Origin: Paenibacillus polymyxa
GTDB taxonomy: Bacteria > Bacillota > Bacilli > Paenibacillales > Paenibacillaceae
Reading direction: 5' to 3'
Assembly (NCBI RefSeq): GCF_015710975.1
Contig: NZ_CP049783.1
Location: forward strand, 3,577,501 to 3,641,500
DNA: 64,000 nt
The notes under the pieces were generated by a model. That model saw only the letters and a program-made list of their open reading frames with translations, searched no databases and had not been told where the DNA came from. A program made the translations under genes and the position numbers. Position 1 is the first letter of the stretch, and the number at the start of each line of letters is the position of its first letter. Shown piece by piece: positions 18,306 to 28,797 of the stretch.

Positions 18306-21098
18306 ATGAGCGAGCAAAGGGATGAATCAATCAACAATCAAGCGATAAGCAGGGAAGTAGACACATACACGGGCAGCAAGACGACAGCACATATTATTTC
18401 GCATACCCACTGGGATCGGGAGTGGTATTTGCCTTATGAGAAGCACCATATGCGCCTGATTAGCCTGATGGATTCTCTGCTGGATAAGCTGGAGCAGGAC
18501 CCGGATTATAAAAGCTTTTATCTGGACGGGCAGACGATCATTCTGGAGGATTATCTACAGGTTCGGCCCGAGCATAAGGAACGTTTGGAGCAGCTTATTC
18601 GCAATGGTCGTATTTTTATCGGACCCTGGTACATTTTGCAAGATGCTTTTCTGACCAGCGGCGAAGCCAATGTACGCAATATGCAGATTGGTCACCGCGA
18701 TGCCGAACGTTACGGCAGTCCGTCCAAGATCGGATACTTCCCCGATACGTTTGGCCTGGTTGGGCAGACTCCGCAGTTCATGCAGCAGTCGGGAATTACG
18801 AATGTTTTCTTTGGAAGGGGAGTAAAGCCGACAGGGTTTAACAATACGGTGTCGGATAGAGGCTACGAGTCCTCCTTTTCGGAACTGTTATGGACGGGGC
18901 CAGACGGATCGGAGGTACTCGGTATTTTATTTGCCAACTGGTATTCCAACGGCAATGAGGTTCCTGTAGATGAGGCGGAAGCCAAAATGTATTGGAAGCG
19001 TAAACTGGATGATGCGCAAAAATATGCTTCAACTGGCGAGCTGCTGTTCATGAACGGTTGCGATCATCAGCCTTTACAGCTTGATTTACCGGAAGCAATC
19101 CGTACGGCACAGAAGCTTTATCCGGATATCGAGTTTGTTCATTCCAATTTCAATGATTATCTGATTTCTCTGAAACGGACTTCCCAAAGGCAACTCTCGT
19201 CAGTGAAGGGAGAGCTTCGCAGTCAGCGCACGGACGGCTGGGGAACGCTGGTGAATACGGCTTCTGCTCGGGTGTATTTGAAACAAATGAACCAGTTGGG
19301 ACAAGTGATGCTGGAAAAAGTGGCAGAGCCGCTTGCGACCGTCGCGCATCTGCTGGGGCAGGCTTATCCTCACCATTTGTTCACCTATGCCTGGAAAACA
19401 CTGATGCAGAACCATCCGCATGACAGTATTTGCGGCTGTAGTGTGGACGAGGTGCACCGTGAGATGGTGACCCGGTTCGATAAGAGCCGTCATGTAGCCG
19501 AGAGCATTGTGGATGAAAGCATTGAGGTCATTGCGCAAGCCGTGGATACGACGGGCTTCAGTCGCTTTGGAGAAGATGCATTGCCACTCGCGATTTTTAA
19601 TACGTCAGGCTGGGAGCGCAGTGGTATAGTGTCGGCAGAACTGGAAGTGGTGCGTCTGTACTTCCGTGAAGGATACACGCTTGAAGAGGCCGCCCATCGA
19701 GCGAAAACAGTGGATCTTTCCGGGCGTATACTGGTGGACAGTGAAGGGAGTCCGGTGGCATGCAAGATGGAGGACCTCGGGCTCCAGTTCGGTTATGATT
19801 TGCCGGATGACCGATTCCGCCAGCCTTACATGTCTCGTCGGGTTCGCCTTACCTTTGAGGTTGAACGTGTGCCCCTGCTAGGCTTAAAAACCTATGCTTG
19901 GCTGAGAAGTAGTGTCGAGACGGACTCCTCTTCCCTTTTTCATGGCAGTCGCAGTATGGAAAATGATCTGCTTCACGTCGAAATTGCGGATAATGGCTCT
20001 TTTACCCTGACAGATAAGCGTACAGCCCGTAGCTACAAAGACCTTGGCGTATATGAAAATGTGGGTGATATCGGCAACGAGTATATGTTCAGACAGCCCG
20101 AGGGAGAGCAGGCACTGACTACCAAAGATTTGATCGCTGACATTCGTGTGCTTGAAGATACACCTTTTCTGGCATCCATCGAGATTATCCATCATTGGGA
20201 AATCCCGGCCTCTGCGGATGAAACGCTGGAGCAGGAGCAGCGAGAACTGGTTTATTATCCGTACCGCAAGGCTCAGCGCTCCTGGCAGACCGTTCCGCTG
20301 ACGATACGGACCGTCATTTCTTTATCTAGGAACAGCAGAGTGGTTTCCATGGAAACCACCTTTAACAACCAGGCCAAGGATCACCGTCTTCGTGCTCTGT
20401 TTCCGACAGATATAGTTTCTGGTGAGCATCGGGTGGACTCGATGTTTGAAATTGCAATCCGGGACAATGAACCTGCACCTGAGTGGGAAAACCCAAGCAA
20501 CACACAGCATCAGCAGGCGTTTGTGGATGTAAGCGGGGAACAGGCGGGTCTAACCGTAGCCAATCTCGGGTTGAATGAATATGAAATCATGCGTGATGGT
20601 CGTAACACGATTGCAATAACGCTGCTTCGCTCAGTTGGCGAGCTGGGGGATTGGGGATGGTTCCCGACGCCGGAAGCGCAGTGCCCAGGTGAGCGCACCG
20701 CTCGTCTGGAAATCATTCCACATGATGGCGACGGTATTCAGTCCGGCGCGTATACAGAAGCCTATCAATACCAAATTCCTTGGATTGTAAAACAAACGGG
20801 GATTCATACGGGTACAGTTGCTTCAGATTATGCGCCGTTTGATTGGCAAAGCACGGAGCTTGCCTTTTCCTCTATGAAAATGAATGAGCTGTCGGGGGAT
20901 GTGCTGCTACGCTGGTACAATATGAGCAATAGTATAGCCGAATTAATTATCAAGCCCGGGCCGCACCAGTGCGATTTTTATAAAAGTAATATCCTCGAAG
21001 AACCAGGAGAAGACATCGTAGTGGATTCTTCTAATGAGTTGCTTCAGTCTGTAAAGCTGCATGAAATTATCACACTGGGTTTTAAATTGAAGACCTAA
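18306..21098 (+). CDS. GH38 alpha-mannosidase (second copy, MngB-like, 930 aa)
   Basis: ATG 18306 is chosen because GAGGAG (18293-18298) fits it; the frame is open from GTG 18264. The catalytic domain is right at the N-terminus: HTHWDREWYLPYE (zinc ligands), nucleophile Asp147 in YFPDTFG, and NHPHDSICGCSVDEVHREM. This is the short, MngB/SpGH38-like lineage, distinct from the first GH38, which has an N-terminal extension. SpGH38-type enzymes cleave alpha-1,3-mannosyl linkages in N-glycan fragments. Last gene of the run; a strong terminator follows. Confidence 0.92.
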   Translation: MSEQRDESINNQAISREVDTYTGSKTTAHIISHTHWDREWYLPYEKHHMRLISLMDSLLDKLEQDPDYKSFYLDGQTIILEDYLQVRPEHKERLEQLIRNGRIFIGPWYILQDAFLTSGEANVRNMQIGHRDAERYGSPSKIGYFPDTFGLVGQTPQFMQQSGITNVFFGRGVKPTGFNNTVSDRGYESSFSELLWTGPDGSEVLGILFANWYSNGNEVPVDEAEAKMYWKRKLDDAQKYASTGELLFMNGCDHQPLQLDLPEAIRTAQKLYPDIEFVHSNFNDYLISLKRTSQRQLSSVKGELRSQRTDGWGTLVNTASARVYLKQMNQLGQVMLEKVAEPLATVAHLLGQAYPHHLFTYAWKTLMQNHPHDSICGCSVDEVHREMVTRFDKSRHVAESIVDESIEVIAQAVDTTGFSRFGEDALPLAIFNTSGWERSGIVSAELEVVRLYFREGYTLEEAAHRAKTVDLSGRILVDSEGSPVACKMEDLGLQFGYDLPDDRFRQPYMSRRVRLTFEVERVPLLGLKTYAWLRSSVETDSSSLFHGSRSMENDLLHVEIADNGSFTLTDKRTARSYKDLGVYENVGDIGNEYMFRQPEGEQALTTKDLIADIRVLEDTPFLASIEIIHHWEIPASADETLEQEQRELVYYPYRKAQRSWQTVPLTIRTVISLSRNSRVVSMETTFNNQAKDHRLRALFPTDIVSGEHRVDSMFEIAIRDNEPAPEWENPSNTQHQQAFVDVSGEQAGLTVANLGLNEYEIMRDGRNTIAITLLRSVGELGDWGWFPTPEAQCPGERTARLEIIPHDGDGIQSGAYTEAYQYQIPWIVKQTGIHTGTVASDYAPFDWQSTELAFSSMKMNELSGDVLLRWYNMSNSIAELIIKPGPHQCDFYKSNILEEPGEDIVVDSSNELLQSVKLHEIITLGFKLKT

Positions 21099-21127
21099 CA
21101 ATAAAGTAAAGAAGGCCATAGCAAATT

Positions 21128-21166
21128 AACAAGCCCCGATGGAATAGCTTATCATCGGGGCTTGTT
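21128..21166 (+). terminator. rho-independent terminator of glycan locus
   Basis: A perfect 14-bp stem, AACAAGCCCCGATG with CATCGGGGCTTGTT, and an 11-base loop. The A-rich and T-rich ends suggest it may serve both the glycan operon and the converging hydrolase gene. Confidence 0.85.
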
Positions 21167-21247
21167 ATCGTTTGCTAAAAGTAAATAGTAGCTAGGTTTA
21201 CGGATTCAATCCGCGTTGCTTTTTTGACACAAGGCTCTCCTGACATG

Positions 21248-21832
21248 CTATTCATTTGCATTCATCATCTCAAGTAACACTTGATATACCACCGGTAAGG
21301 TGGTAAAACCGTCACTTTGCAAAAAGTGCCCCCCATGATCTACTTCGTGAAAATCAGCCTGCATATCTTCCGCTAGTTTCTTACTAAGTGCAAAGGGGAC
21401 AATCGTATCGTCCTTTGAAGCTATAGCTGCACGTGCCTTTAGTGAATCTATAATTTGCTGATCATCCAAATGGTCAATTGTAAACTCATCTAATGATGGT
21501 AGGCTTGGCACTGGGTCAGTAAAACCGGAAACGAACACGGCGCCCCCCAGCGGTTCCGAGATATTTACTTGCTGCAGGTACCTTAATATGGATACACATC
21601 CCAAGCTATGACCAATAAAATAGGTGTCTTTATGTAGAACTTTAATATTTTGCAATAGATACTCAATCCACTCATTAAGCTTGGGCGCTTGCGAGTTGGG
21701 CATTTCTAGTATATCTACCGAAACCCCATCTTCCTGTAATTTGTCTTGTAACCAAGGAAACCAATGATCTGCTGGCGAAGCGGTGTATCCATGGATTATA
21801 TATACTTGCTTTTGATTTTGTATGTTTGTCAC
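21248..21832 (-). CDS. YdeN/RBBP9-family serine hydrolase
   Basis: 194 aa, GTG start at 21832 with GGGAGAGAA upstream. Alpha/beta hydrolase of the small YdeN type: IIHGYTASPADHWFPWL near the N-terminus, nucleophile Ser76 in GHSLG, acid in KDDTIVPF and His in DHGGHF near the C-terminus. Substrate unknown in the family. Transcribed convergently towards the glycan operon. Confidence 0.85.
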   Translation of the reverse strand: MTNIQNQKQVYIIHGYTASPADHWFPWLQDKLQEDGVSVDILEMPNSQAPKLNEWIEYLLQNIKVLHKDTYFIGHSLGCVSILRYLQQVNISEPLGGAVFVSGFTDPVPSLPSLDEFTIDHLDDQQIIDSLKARAAIASKDDTIVPFALSKKLAEDMQADFHEVDHGGHFLQSDGFTTLPVVYQVLLEMMNANE

Positions 21833-22181
21833 AATACGTTCTCTCCCATCATCCAGTGTTTAGAACTTAATTTGCATATGTGCCTCACTTCATGCAGGCA
21901 TTCCCCTCTAGTTTACCAAACTCCCCATGCTTATAAGTACTAAAATTGTGGATTTACGTAGCAAGTCCATGTATAAATTTTCCTGTTATAATATTCATTA
22001 TTTTTGCAGTACTGTAATTTGACTTATAAATTTAAGCGCTTTCTACCGATATATATAGCATCACGTTTTGTAATCTACTTCATATTGTTGTTTGGAGGGC
22101 AGCATCAGGGGGGGATCGGAGTACTCGTGAAAGTTGAGAGCAGCGTGAACTATTATCCATAGACGAGCTGGAGGGGTTTGG
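21833..22181. other. 349-base divergent intergenic region
   Basis: Separates the hydrolase gene from a chemoreceptor gene. It contains a good -10-like TATAAT near 21988 and a cre-like palindrome TTAAGCGCTTTCT near 22031. No open frame longer than about 75 codons there looks like a gene. Confidence 0.4.
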
Positions 22182-23927
22182 ATGAGTAACAAGCTATCGG
22201 ACAGGACGAAAAAAGGAAAAGGGCTTAGAGATTTAAAGGTCACAACAACGATGATCTCCATGATTGTGATCAGCTTGGTGGGTTTGCTCATTGTATCGTT
22301 GGTAGGGGTTATCGGTATGTATCAAGCTAAAGAGGGTCAAGGTATTTTGTATGTGGATCGCTTTCAACACCAAACCAATATTCTTGAAGTCAAAAGTGAT
22401 TTCTACAATATGCGGGCCAATTATACAAAAATACTCGACAATAAAGAGTATACAGATAAACAATATAAGCAGGTACAGAAAGGAAAGGATAGTGTTACAA
22501 CCGGGCTAAATGAATTTTCACAAAGGACATTGGATGCAAAGGAACAGAAATTGTATGAGGAACTAAGAGGCAGTATAGACACGTATTTTCAGGATATTGA
22601 ACAGATCATGGCCGTCAAAAAAAATACTGGAACCTATGACACAGAAGAGAGAGGTCGGATTAATAAATCTAGTACGGCCATAGTTACGATGCTGACTACC
22701 ATTTCAGATTATAACAATGAGCAATCCGCCAACCTATATCAAAATACGCAAAATGAGATAAAAATGCGTACAATTGTGTTGATCACGGTTCTGGCTCTCG
22801 TGCTGGCTGTTCTGATCACAATCTCCTTTGTGGCCATTCAAAACATTCGTTCCCGGATGAGCACCATTACGAAATACTGTGAAGAGATTACCCAAGGCAA
22901 TTTAACGGCAGCACTTGATCCAGCCTTGCTCAAAGGAAATAATGAGATCGCTGTCATTGCTCGTGCTATTCAGCAAATGACAGATTCAACCTCAATGGTC
23001 ATTACGGGAGTGATCAATGAGTCGCGCCAAATTAACCAGCTTAGCGATCAGACGAATCTGAATATGACAGATCTCAATGAACGGATTCGCGATGTATCCG
23101 CCACGGTCGAACAGCTGTCAGCAGCTATGGAGGAGACTTCAGCATACACCGAAAATATGAATCATTCTGCGGATGAAATGCAGCGGGCAGCAGAGTACAT
23201 CTCGGTCAAAACTCAAGAAAGAGCTCAGTCTGCCTATGATACAAGTGTAAAGGCCGAAACGTTGAAGCAGGCGGCTAGTCAATCCAATAAAGCGGCCAAG
23301 GAAATTTACCAGAAGGCTAATGCAAAGATGACAGAAGCATTAGAACGAGCTAAGGCAGTAGATCAAATTCGTATACTTTCTCAGTCTATCTTGGAAATTA
23401 CGGCACAAACCAATTTGCTGGCCCTAAATGCATCTATTGAAGCGGCTCGTGCCGGTGAGTCAGGTCGAGGGTTTGCGGTTGTAGCTAACGAGATTCGTAA
23501 GTTGGCAGACGGCTCCAAACACGCGGTAGACCAAATTCAGAGTGTTACTCAAGAGGTTGTGCAGTCTGTAGAAAATCTGACTACCAATGCCGAAGAATTA
23601 CTGCACTTCCTGCAAACCCAGGTGGGCAAGGATTATCAGCTGCTTGAGGACACAGCGGGACAATATTACACTGATGCTGTTGAGCACACGAACACAGTCA
23701 ATGATTTGAACGCTACCTCTAAGCAGGTAAATGAAACCATCCAAACCATGGTGAGAGCGATCCATGAGATTGCAACCGCCAGCGAACAGTCTGCTATATC
23801 TACCCAGCACATTGCTGAGAATATGGTGTCATCAACGGAAAAATCTCGTGAAGTGGCACACCAGTCTGATCAGGTGAAGGAAAGCGCAGCTCGACTGAAT
23901 GAGCTGGTCGAAGGCTTTAAAATTTAA
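22182..23927 (+). CDS. methyl-accepting chemotaxis protein (4HB sensor)
   Basis: 581 aa from ATG 22182 with GGAGGGG. Transmembrane segments at about 22-46 and 198-222 flank a four-helix-bundle-like sensor; HAMP about 220-272; then the cytoplasmic coiled-coil signalling domain with the hairpin tip [20 protein letters not shown] and [11 protein letters not shown]. It would relay a ligand signal to CheA/CheW. Not visibly operonic with neighbours; a terminator follows. Confidence 0.93.
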   Translation: MSNKLSDRTKKGKGLRDLKVTTTMISMIVISLVGLLIVSLVGVIGMYQAKEGQGILYVDRFQHQTNILEVKSDFYNMRANYTKILDNKEYTDKQYKQVQKGKDSVTTGLNEFSQRTLDAKEQKLYEELRGSIDTYFQDIEQIMAVKKNTGTYDTEERGRINKSSTAIVTMLTTISDYNNEQSANLYQNTQNEIKMRTIVLITVLALVLAVLITISFVAIQNIRSRMSTITKYCEEITQGNLTAALDPALLKGNNEIAVIARAIQQMTDSTSMVITGVINESRQINQLSDQTNLNMTDLNERIRDVSATVEQLSAAMEETSAYTENMNHSADEMQRAAEYISVKTQERAQSAYDTSVKAETLKQAASQSNKAAKEIYQKANAKMTEALERAKAVDQIRILSQSILEITAQTNLLALNASIEAARAGESGRGFAVVANEIRKLADGSKHAVDQIQSVTQEVVQSVENLTTNAEELLHFLQTQVGKDYQLLEDTAGQYYTDAVEHTNTVNDLNATSKQVNETIQTMVRAIHEIATASEQSAISTQHIAENMVSSTEKSREVAHQSDQVKESAARLNELVEGFKI

Positions 23928-23978
23928 CGAGGACCATACGGTGATGGGTATTTAAATGAAGGACGAAGAAAAACAGTT

Positions 23979-24004
23979 GGGAGCCGTAAGAAGGCTCCCT
24001 TTTT
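23979..24004 (+). terminator. terminator after chemoreceptor gene
   Basis: GGGAGCC, 7-base loop, GGCTCCC, then TTTTT. Confidence 0.8.
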
Positions 24005-24038
24005 GAGCAGACTCTACTAGATTGCTTTCGTCATCCAG

Positions 24039-24608
24039 TCAGGAGTCCAAATCTCGTAACTCTTCCTGTTCAGCCATTTGCATCAGCTTATAAATCTGCC
24101 GGGTTGTGTTCACATTCCGCACCGTCATTTGCTGATACAGCTTGGTGCCGACTAATTTCGTTAACCCGCTTTTTGTGACTTGTTCCTTGCTGACAGAAAA
24201 CAAAATCGCCCCGGGCGTATACATGACGTGCCCAATTCCCGGTTTCAAAGGAAGCTTGTCCAGAACGGTAATATCGTTAATTTCATCCCACAGAAACATT
24301 ACGTCACTTTTCATCTGTGTATCATTAGCCCATTCATCCGGCAGTGCCTCCATAATGCTCTGAATCTCCTTCATATTACGGACGATGACACGGATGGGTA
24401 AGCTAAAATCCTCCAGAATCGCCTGTTCCAATACGAGCGATAGCTCCTGGTTGGACCGCTCCTGACTGGAAAATATGATATTTCCAGAATTGATGTAAGT
24501 CGTCACATGCCCCATACCTGCATGTTCAAACGTTTGCTTGAGCTTCTTCATCTCGATCTTGTTGTTGCCGCCGACATTGATGCCCCGCAGTAATGCGATA
24601 TAGATCAT
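24039..24608 (-). CDS. DUF1697 protein
   Basis: 189 aa from ATG 24608, spaced from GAGAGGTGGGG; a GTG 12 bases further upstream falls inside that RBS. The start MIYIALLRGINVGGNNKI is the DUF1697 signature, followed by GHVTTYINSGNIIFSS. Function unknown in the family. Lies 34 bases downstream of the SUKH gene and probably shares its transcript. Confidence 0.9.
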   Translation of the reverse strand: MIYIALLRGINVGGNNKIEMKKLKQTFEHAGMGHVTTYINSGNIIFSSQERSNQELSLVLEQAILEDFSLPIRVIVRNMKEIQSIMEALPDEWANDTQMKSDVMFLWDEINDITVLDKLPLKPGIGHVMYTPGAILFSVSKEQVTKSGLTKLVGTKLYQQMTVRNVNTTRQIYKLMQMAEQEELRDLDS

Positions 24609-24642
24609 AAAAAGCCCCACCTCTCTTTAACCAATAGGATTT

Positions 24643-25293
24643 CTAACAAAAGGATAGGTAATTCAGCAAATACGTGGTTTGGTTTTCGCCCAACAAATGA
24701 TGCAGCAATGGTTTTACGTGCTCGATATATGCTGCTTTGGTTTCGTATGTATCTTCATCTATCAATTCTCCCTTAAAGGTACAGGCACCTTCAATCAGGA
24801 TGGAAAGAGCCGTAAAGAAGTTAGCTAAAGAGTCAGCCACCTGCTGCGCCCCACCACTCTCAATTGCAGCATATACAGGCGAACCGGGTGCGCTAGTATC
24901 GACAATGACTGGATCGTCATTAAACGTGGCAATTACAACATGATGGGATGGCCATGAAGATGACTCATGAACAAGCTCATCAGACGTAATAAAGCGATAA
25001 CCCAACTGTTGGCGATATAAATGTTCTGGTGCGACAAAAAAGAGAACTGCGGCATCCCCAACTTCAACTGCCGCGTTTTTAAATTTGTGTGTTCCCGCTG
25101 CCTTGGCATCGATCATTTCATAGTGGCTATACATGTACGCAAGCTCAGGAGATAGAGGAATCCGACTGTCCCAGCAATCTGTTATACTCTCTGAACGGGG
25201 CTGGATATCGTGGTCTTGGAACAGCCCGTAGGCTTCATTATACAAGTTTTGCTGGTGTACAAACCGGGTAAGCGCTTCGTTTAACTGTTTCAT
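24643..25293 (-). CDS. SUKH (SMI1/KNR4)-like protein
   Basis: 216 aa from ATG 25293 with GAAAGGAA upstream. Pattern of the SUKH superfamily: an early LSPELAYMYSHYE, a central VLFFVAPEHLYRQQLGYRF, then HHVVIATFNDDPVIVDTS. SUKH proteins are often immunity proteins for secreted nuclease toxins, but no toxin gene is adjacent. Family call fairly good, role unknown. Confidence 0.7.
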   Translation of the reverse strand: MKQLNEALTRFVHQQNLYNEAYGLFQDHDIQPRSESITDCWDSRIPLSPELAYMYSHYEMIDAKAAGTHKFKNAAVEVGDAAVLFFVAPEHLYRQQLGYRFITSDELVHESSSWPSHHVVIATFNDDPVIVDTSAPGSPVYAAIESGGAQQVADSLANFFTALSILIEGACTFKGELIDEDTYETKAAYIEHVKPLLHHLLGENQTTYLLNYLSFC

Positions 25294-25474
25294 AGGTGTG
25301 TATTCCTTTCTAGTCGTAGGCTATGACCTGCGACATCACGTTTTACTTTTAGCATTAAGATATCATAATATAGAACAGAAGAACATATGTTTCTGTATTT
25401 ATGCCGCCTTGCCAGTCGATCCAGAATAATTTTAAAATATAGGAGTTCGAAAATAAGGTGTAAGGAGGAGAAAA

Positions 25475-26470
25475 ATGTCTTTTTCTGAAATATACGATTA
25501 CAAATTAAGAGCCTACTTTAATGAGCGCATTTCTGATTTGAATCATGAAGATCTATTTTATTCCTATCCTGATCAAGAGCAAAATTTAAGAATATTAACT
25601 CTGAATATAAATGAGCAGGATCATATTTCTTTAGTGCGATGGCATGATTTATTTGACAGGTCGCTATTTACAAAAATGGATCATCCCATTCTAAGCGTAA
25701 CGGATGCTGAACGTCTGATTCGATTGCTTGCGCTTATTTTTAACATGTTTGATATACATAAAGATGCTGTCTATAGCCGAAAAAACTTATGTTGTGTTTA
25801 TTATCAATATCAGATTTCACATGTAGCAGAGAGAGGAAATGAATACTTGCTTACTTCAGATAGGCTATCTTTCCTTCACCATCTTTTATTTGAATTGGGT
25901 TTAGGGGATGACATTTATGATCGTCTAACGATTGAAAATAGCAAGATGATGTACAGGATGGAAGACGGACAGCAATATGATTTGCACATTCTAATTGACA
26001 TTTTGCATGAGCATATTAACAAAAATGAGATGGATATGGATACCCGAGCAGCGCTGGGAAAAATAAAAATTTTGCAAGGAGAGTTGATCAACTTCATCCT
26101 GGGCAGTCATGATGTATATGATTTTCCGTATGATGATTTCAACAAGTCGTTTGTAGAAGCAACGAGGTTTATACAAGCCTATAACTCTAATAAAAATAGG
26201 TTATTAGAAGTGCTGATCGACTGTATCAATGAACATCAATCTCCAACAGAGCAGTTCATCTCCAATATGATCATGATGAATTACTCCTATTTTATTCTCA
26301 AAAGTAATCCTAGCGAAATTACATATTTTAAATGTTTCTGCAAGAAAAAACCGGGTGTTTTTATGAAAGTATTGTCTGCATTGCTTGAACTCAGATTTTT
26401 TATCGATAAATCCAGCTTCACAAATACGGGTATAAATTATTATTTATCCAGATTAAAAGGGGTTAAATGA
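25475..26470 (+). CDS. hypothetical protein, 331 aa
   Basis: ATG 25475 behind TAAGGAGGAG, a very strong RBS. Not recognised. Soluble, rich in aromatic and acidic residues, mostly alpha-helical in appearance, no signal peptide. Overlaps the next gene by ATGA, so the two are translationally coupled. GC is lower than in the glycan locus. Confidence 0.75.
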   Translation: MSFSEIYDYKLRAYFNERISDLNHEDLFYSYPDQEQNLRILTLNINEQDHISLVRWHDLFDRSLFTKMDHPILSVTDAERLIRLLALIFNMFDIHKDAVYSRKNLCCVYYQYQISHVAERGNEYLLTSDRLSFLHHLLFELGLGDDIYDRLTIENSKMMYRMEDGQQYDLHILIDILHEHINKNEMDMDTRAALGKIKILQGELINFILGSHDVYDFPYDDFNKSFVEATRFIQAYNSNKNRLLEVLIDCINEHQSPTEQFISNMIMMNYSYFILKSNPSEITYFKCFCKKKPGVFMKVLSALLELRFFIDKSSFTNTGINYYLSRLKGVK

Positions 26471-27558
26471 TGCCATTTCATCACGTTTCTTTACCCGATT
26501 TACCACAGACGATCGGACGTCTTACAGCCATTTATCCACTAAAGGGTGGCTCTCAGGGAAGCATAACCTTGCTGGCATTGAACACACAAGCAGAACTGTG
26601 GAGGCTAGAGCTTTGCTCTGGTAATGCCGAATTGTGTACACGTATTTGTATTCCTGATTTTAATCCCCTGCAACCTGTCCAAATGGTGACCAGCCCTGAC
26701 GGCAAGTACGTAGCCATATCCAATCGTTTTGGCCGGCATGCGGCAGTGTATGATTTAGTCCATGCTCAAGAAAAAATGCAATTATCGCGGGACGAATACC
26801 ATTATGATAAAAGTATGTTCCCTCTGGCATTTGCTCATCGAGATGGTGCATGTATTCTTGTTCATGGAACGGAATGGAACCGGCTGGATCTGACGGATAT
26901 AGAAACAGGGAGGCTTTTGACAGCAAGACCTAGCCCTGTTTATAACAACGAAAGCAAAGATGAGCATTATCTAGATTACTTTCATGGGAGACTGCTGGCT
27001 TCTCCAGAGGGAAAGTGGATGGCGGATACAGGATGGGTATGGGCTCCATTAGGAGTGGTTCGAACTTGGTCATTATCTGATTGGCTGCTGAACCCATGGG
27101 AATCGGAAAATGGTCCGTCAGTTCGCCATCTTTGGCAAACCATAGATTGGGATGGGCCAGTGTGCTGGACAGGACCCGATACATTGGCGGTATGGGGACA
27201 GATGGATGCCGATTTACTGGAGGAGGAAGATTGGGGAGAGGAAGGCGTGGAACCGGCGGTTGTCCTATTCGATATGACTCAGCCAGGGTACCGACGTGTG
27301 CTTTCTGCGATCCCGCCTCTAAACTGCAAGCCTGATGAATACGGGATTTACCCATATCCCCAAGCGGATATAACCGCTTGCGGCGACCGATTATTCTTAT
27401 GGGGAAAAGAAGTCCCGCTTCAGGTATGGCGGCTTTCAAGCGGTGTGCGCGAATATATAGATACGGAGCGATTTCCACTCATTTACCATCAAGAGGCAGG
27501 AATTTTCATTGAATTAAATCCAGATAGCGGTTGTACAGCCTTGAGCTACGACGAATAA
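26467..27558 (+). CDS. hypothetical beta-propeller-like protein, 363 aa
   Basis: Coupled to the upstream unknown gene. Repeated short beta segments with Trp and Asp (MVTSPDGKYVAISNRFG, LLASPEGKWMADTGW, WTGPDTLAVWG) suggest a WD40/YncE-like propeller of blades about 45-60 residues apart. No signal peptide. Probably works with its upstream partner; function not known. Confidence 0.7.
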   Translation: MMPFHHVSLPDLPQTIGRLTAIYPLKGGSQGSITLLALNTQAELWRLELCSGNAELCTRICIPDFNPLQPVQMVTSPDGKYVAISNRFGRHAAVYDLVHAQEKMQLSRDEYHYDKSMFPLAFAHRDGACILVHGTEWNRLDLTDIETGRLLTARPSPVYNNESKDEHYLDYFHGRLLASPEGKWMADTGWVWAPLGVVRTWSLSDWLLNPWESENGPSVRHLWQTIDWDGPVCWTGPDTLAVWGQMDADLLEEEDWGEEGVEPAVVLFDMTQPGYRRVLSAIPPLNCKPDEYGIYPYPQADITACGDRLFLWGKEVPLQVWRLSSGVREYIDTERFPLIYHQEAGIFIELNPDSGCTALSYDE

Positions 27559-27641
27559 ATGGCGTACCGGATATTCTTCCTTCCTAGTGATATGGAAATA
27601 TATGCATTAGTTATAACAATTACAAAGGAGTGTACATCAAA

Positions 27642-28580
27642 ATGGCACTTAACAAGGATTGTTTTTATGGATGTCTCGCTGGACTAGCCGTAGGTGATGC
27701 TTTGGGAACCACAGTAGAATTTAGCAGTCCAGGCACATTCGAACCTGTAACGGATATTGTAGGCGGTGGTGTATTTGGGTTGAAGGCAGGGCAGTGGACA
27801 GACGATACGTCTATGGCGCTCTGTTTGGCCGAGAGCATGGTGCGAAAAGATAGCTTTGATCCAGCAGACCAAATGCGCCGCTACACCAATTGGTACCACC
27901 TGGGATATATGAGCAGCACGGGAACGTGCTTTGATATCGGTGGTGCGACGAGAACAGCACTGCATCGCTTCGAAGCCACTGGAGATCCGTATAGCGGGTC
28001 CGTTGACCCCATGACTGCTGGTAATGGCTCGATTATGAGGCTTGCACCTGTGGCGATGGCCTATGCGAACCGCCCGGAAGAGGCCGTGATGTACGCTGAG
28101 CTGAGCTCGCGCACCACCCATGGAGCAGTCGAAAGTGTGGAGGCCTGTGCCGCGCTTGCTTCAATTCTTGTGGCAGGTCTGCGGGGAGCGGACAAAGAAT
28201 CCATGTTATCAGCTGATGTCTGCTATAAGTGGCGGCAGGAACAGTCAGCTTATTCGGCAGCCATTGAAGAAATCATTCAGGGATCTTACAAGCATAAGGA
28301 GCCGCCTGAAATCCAAGGAAGCGGTTATGTTATTCGTTCCCTTGAGGCTGCGCTGTGGGCATTTTACCATTCGGCTTCATTTGAAGAGGGGGCACTGCTG
28401 GCCGTAAATCTGGGAGATGACGCAGATACGACCGGAGCAGTGTACGGCCAGATTGCAGGGGCTTATTATGGGCTAAGCAGTATCCCGAGTCACTGGCGCG
28501 AGAAGCTGGCAATGAAAGAGACGATTGATGAGCTGACTGAGGCTTTATGGCAGAAGGCCGACAAGGACCGGACACTTTAA
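27642..28580 (+). CDS. ADP-ribosylglycohydrolase family protein
   Basis: 312 aa from ATG 27642, 11 bases after AAAGGAG. Starts GCLAGLAVGDALGTTVEF; metal-binding WTDDTSMAL and, near the C-terminus, NLGDDADTTGAVYGQIAGAYYG, both classic of DraG/ARH enzymes that remove ADP-ribose from proteins, arginine or O-acetyl-ADP-ribose. Key Asp residues are intact. Single gene with its own terminator. Confidence 0.92.
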   Translation: MALNKDCFYGCLAGLAVGDALGTTVEFSSPGTFEPVTDIVGGGVFGLKAGQWTDDTSMALCLAESMVRKDSFDPADQMRRYTNWYHLGYMSSTGTCFDIGGATRTALHRFEATGDPYSGSVDPMTAGNGSIMRLAPVAMAYANRPEEAVMYAELSSRTTHGAVESVEACAALASILVAGLRGADKESMLSADVCYKWRQEQSAYSAAIEEIIQGSYKHKEPPEIQGSGYVIRSLEAALWAFYHSASFEEGALLAVNLGDDADTTGAVYGQIAGAYYGLSSIPSHWREKLAMKETIDELTEALWQKADKDRTL

Positions 28581-28604
28581 GAGGAACAGAGCATTTGTAA
28601 ATAT

Positions 28605-28647
28605 CAAGCTGGGTTGCTTTTATTATGAAGCAGAACCCGGCTTTTTT
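28605..28647 (+). terminator. terminator after ADP-ribosylglycohydrolase gene
   Basis: AAGCTGGGTT (28606-28615) pairs with AACCCGGCTT (28634-28643, one wobble), followed by a T-run. Confidence 0.75.
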
Positions 28648-28797
28648 GGTTCACTATATTTTGCCGATGACTCATCTCTTGGGATTACTACCCATATCGC
28701 CATACTTCCACCCTCCTCAGTTACTTGTCGTTATGACAAAATGAAATCCAATACAAATAAAACTTCACTTTACTGATCTTTTAGAGGAGGAACTACA

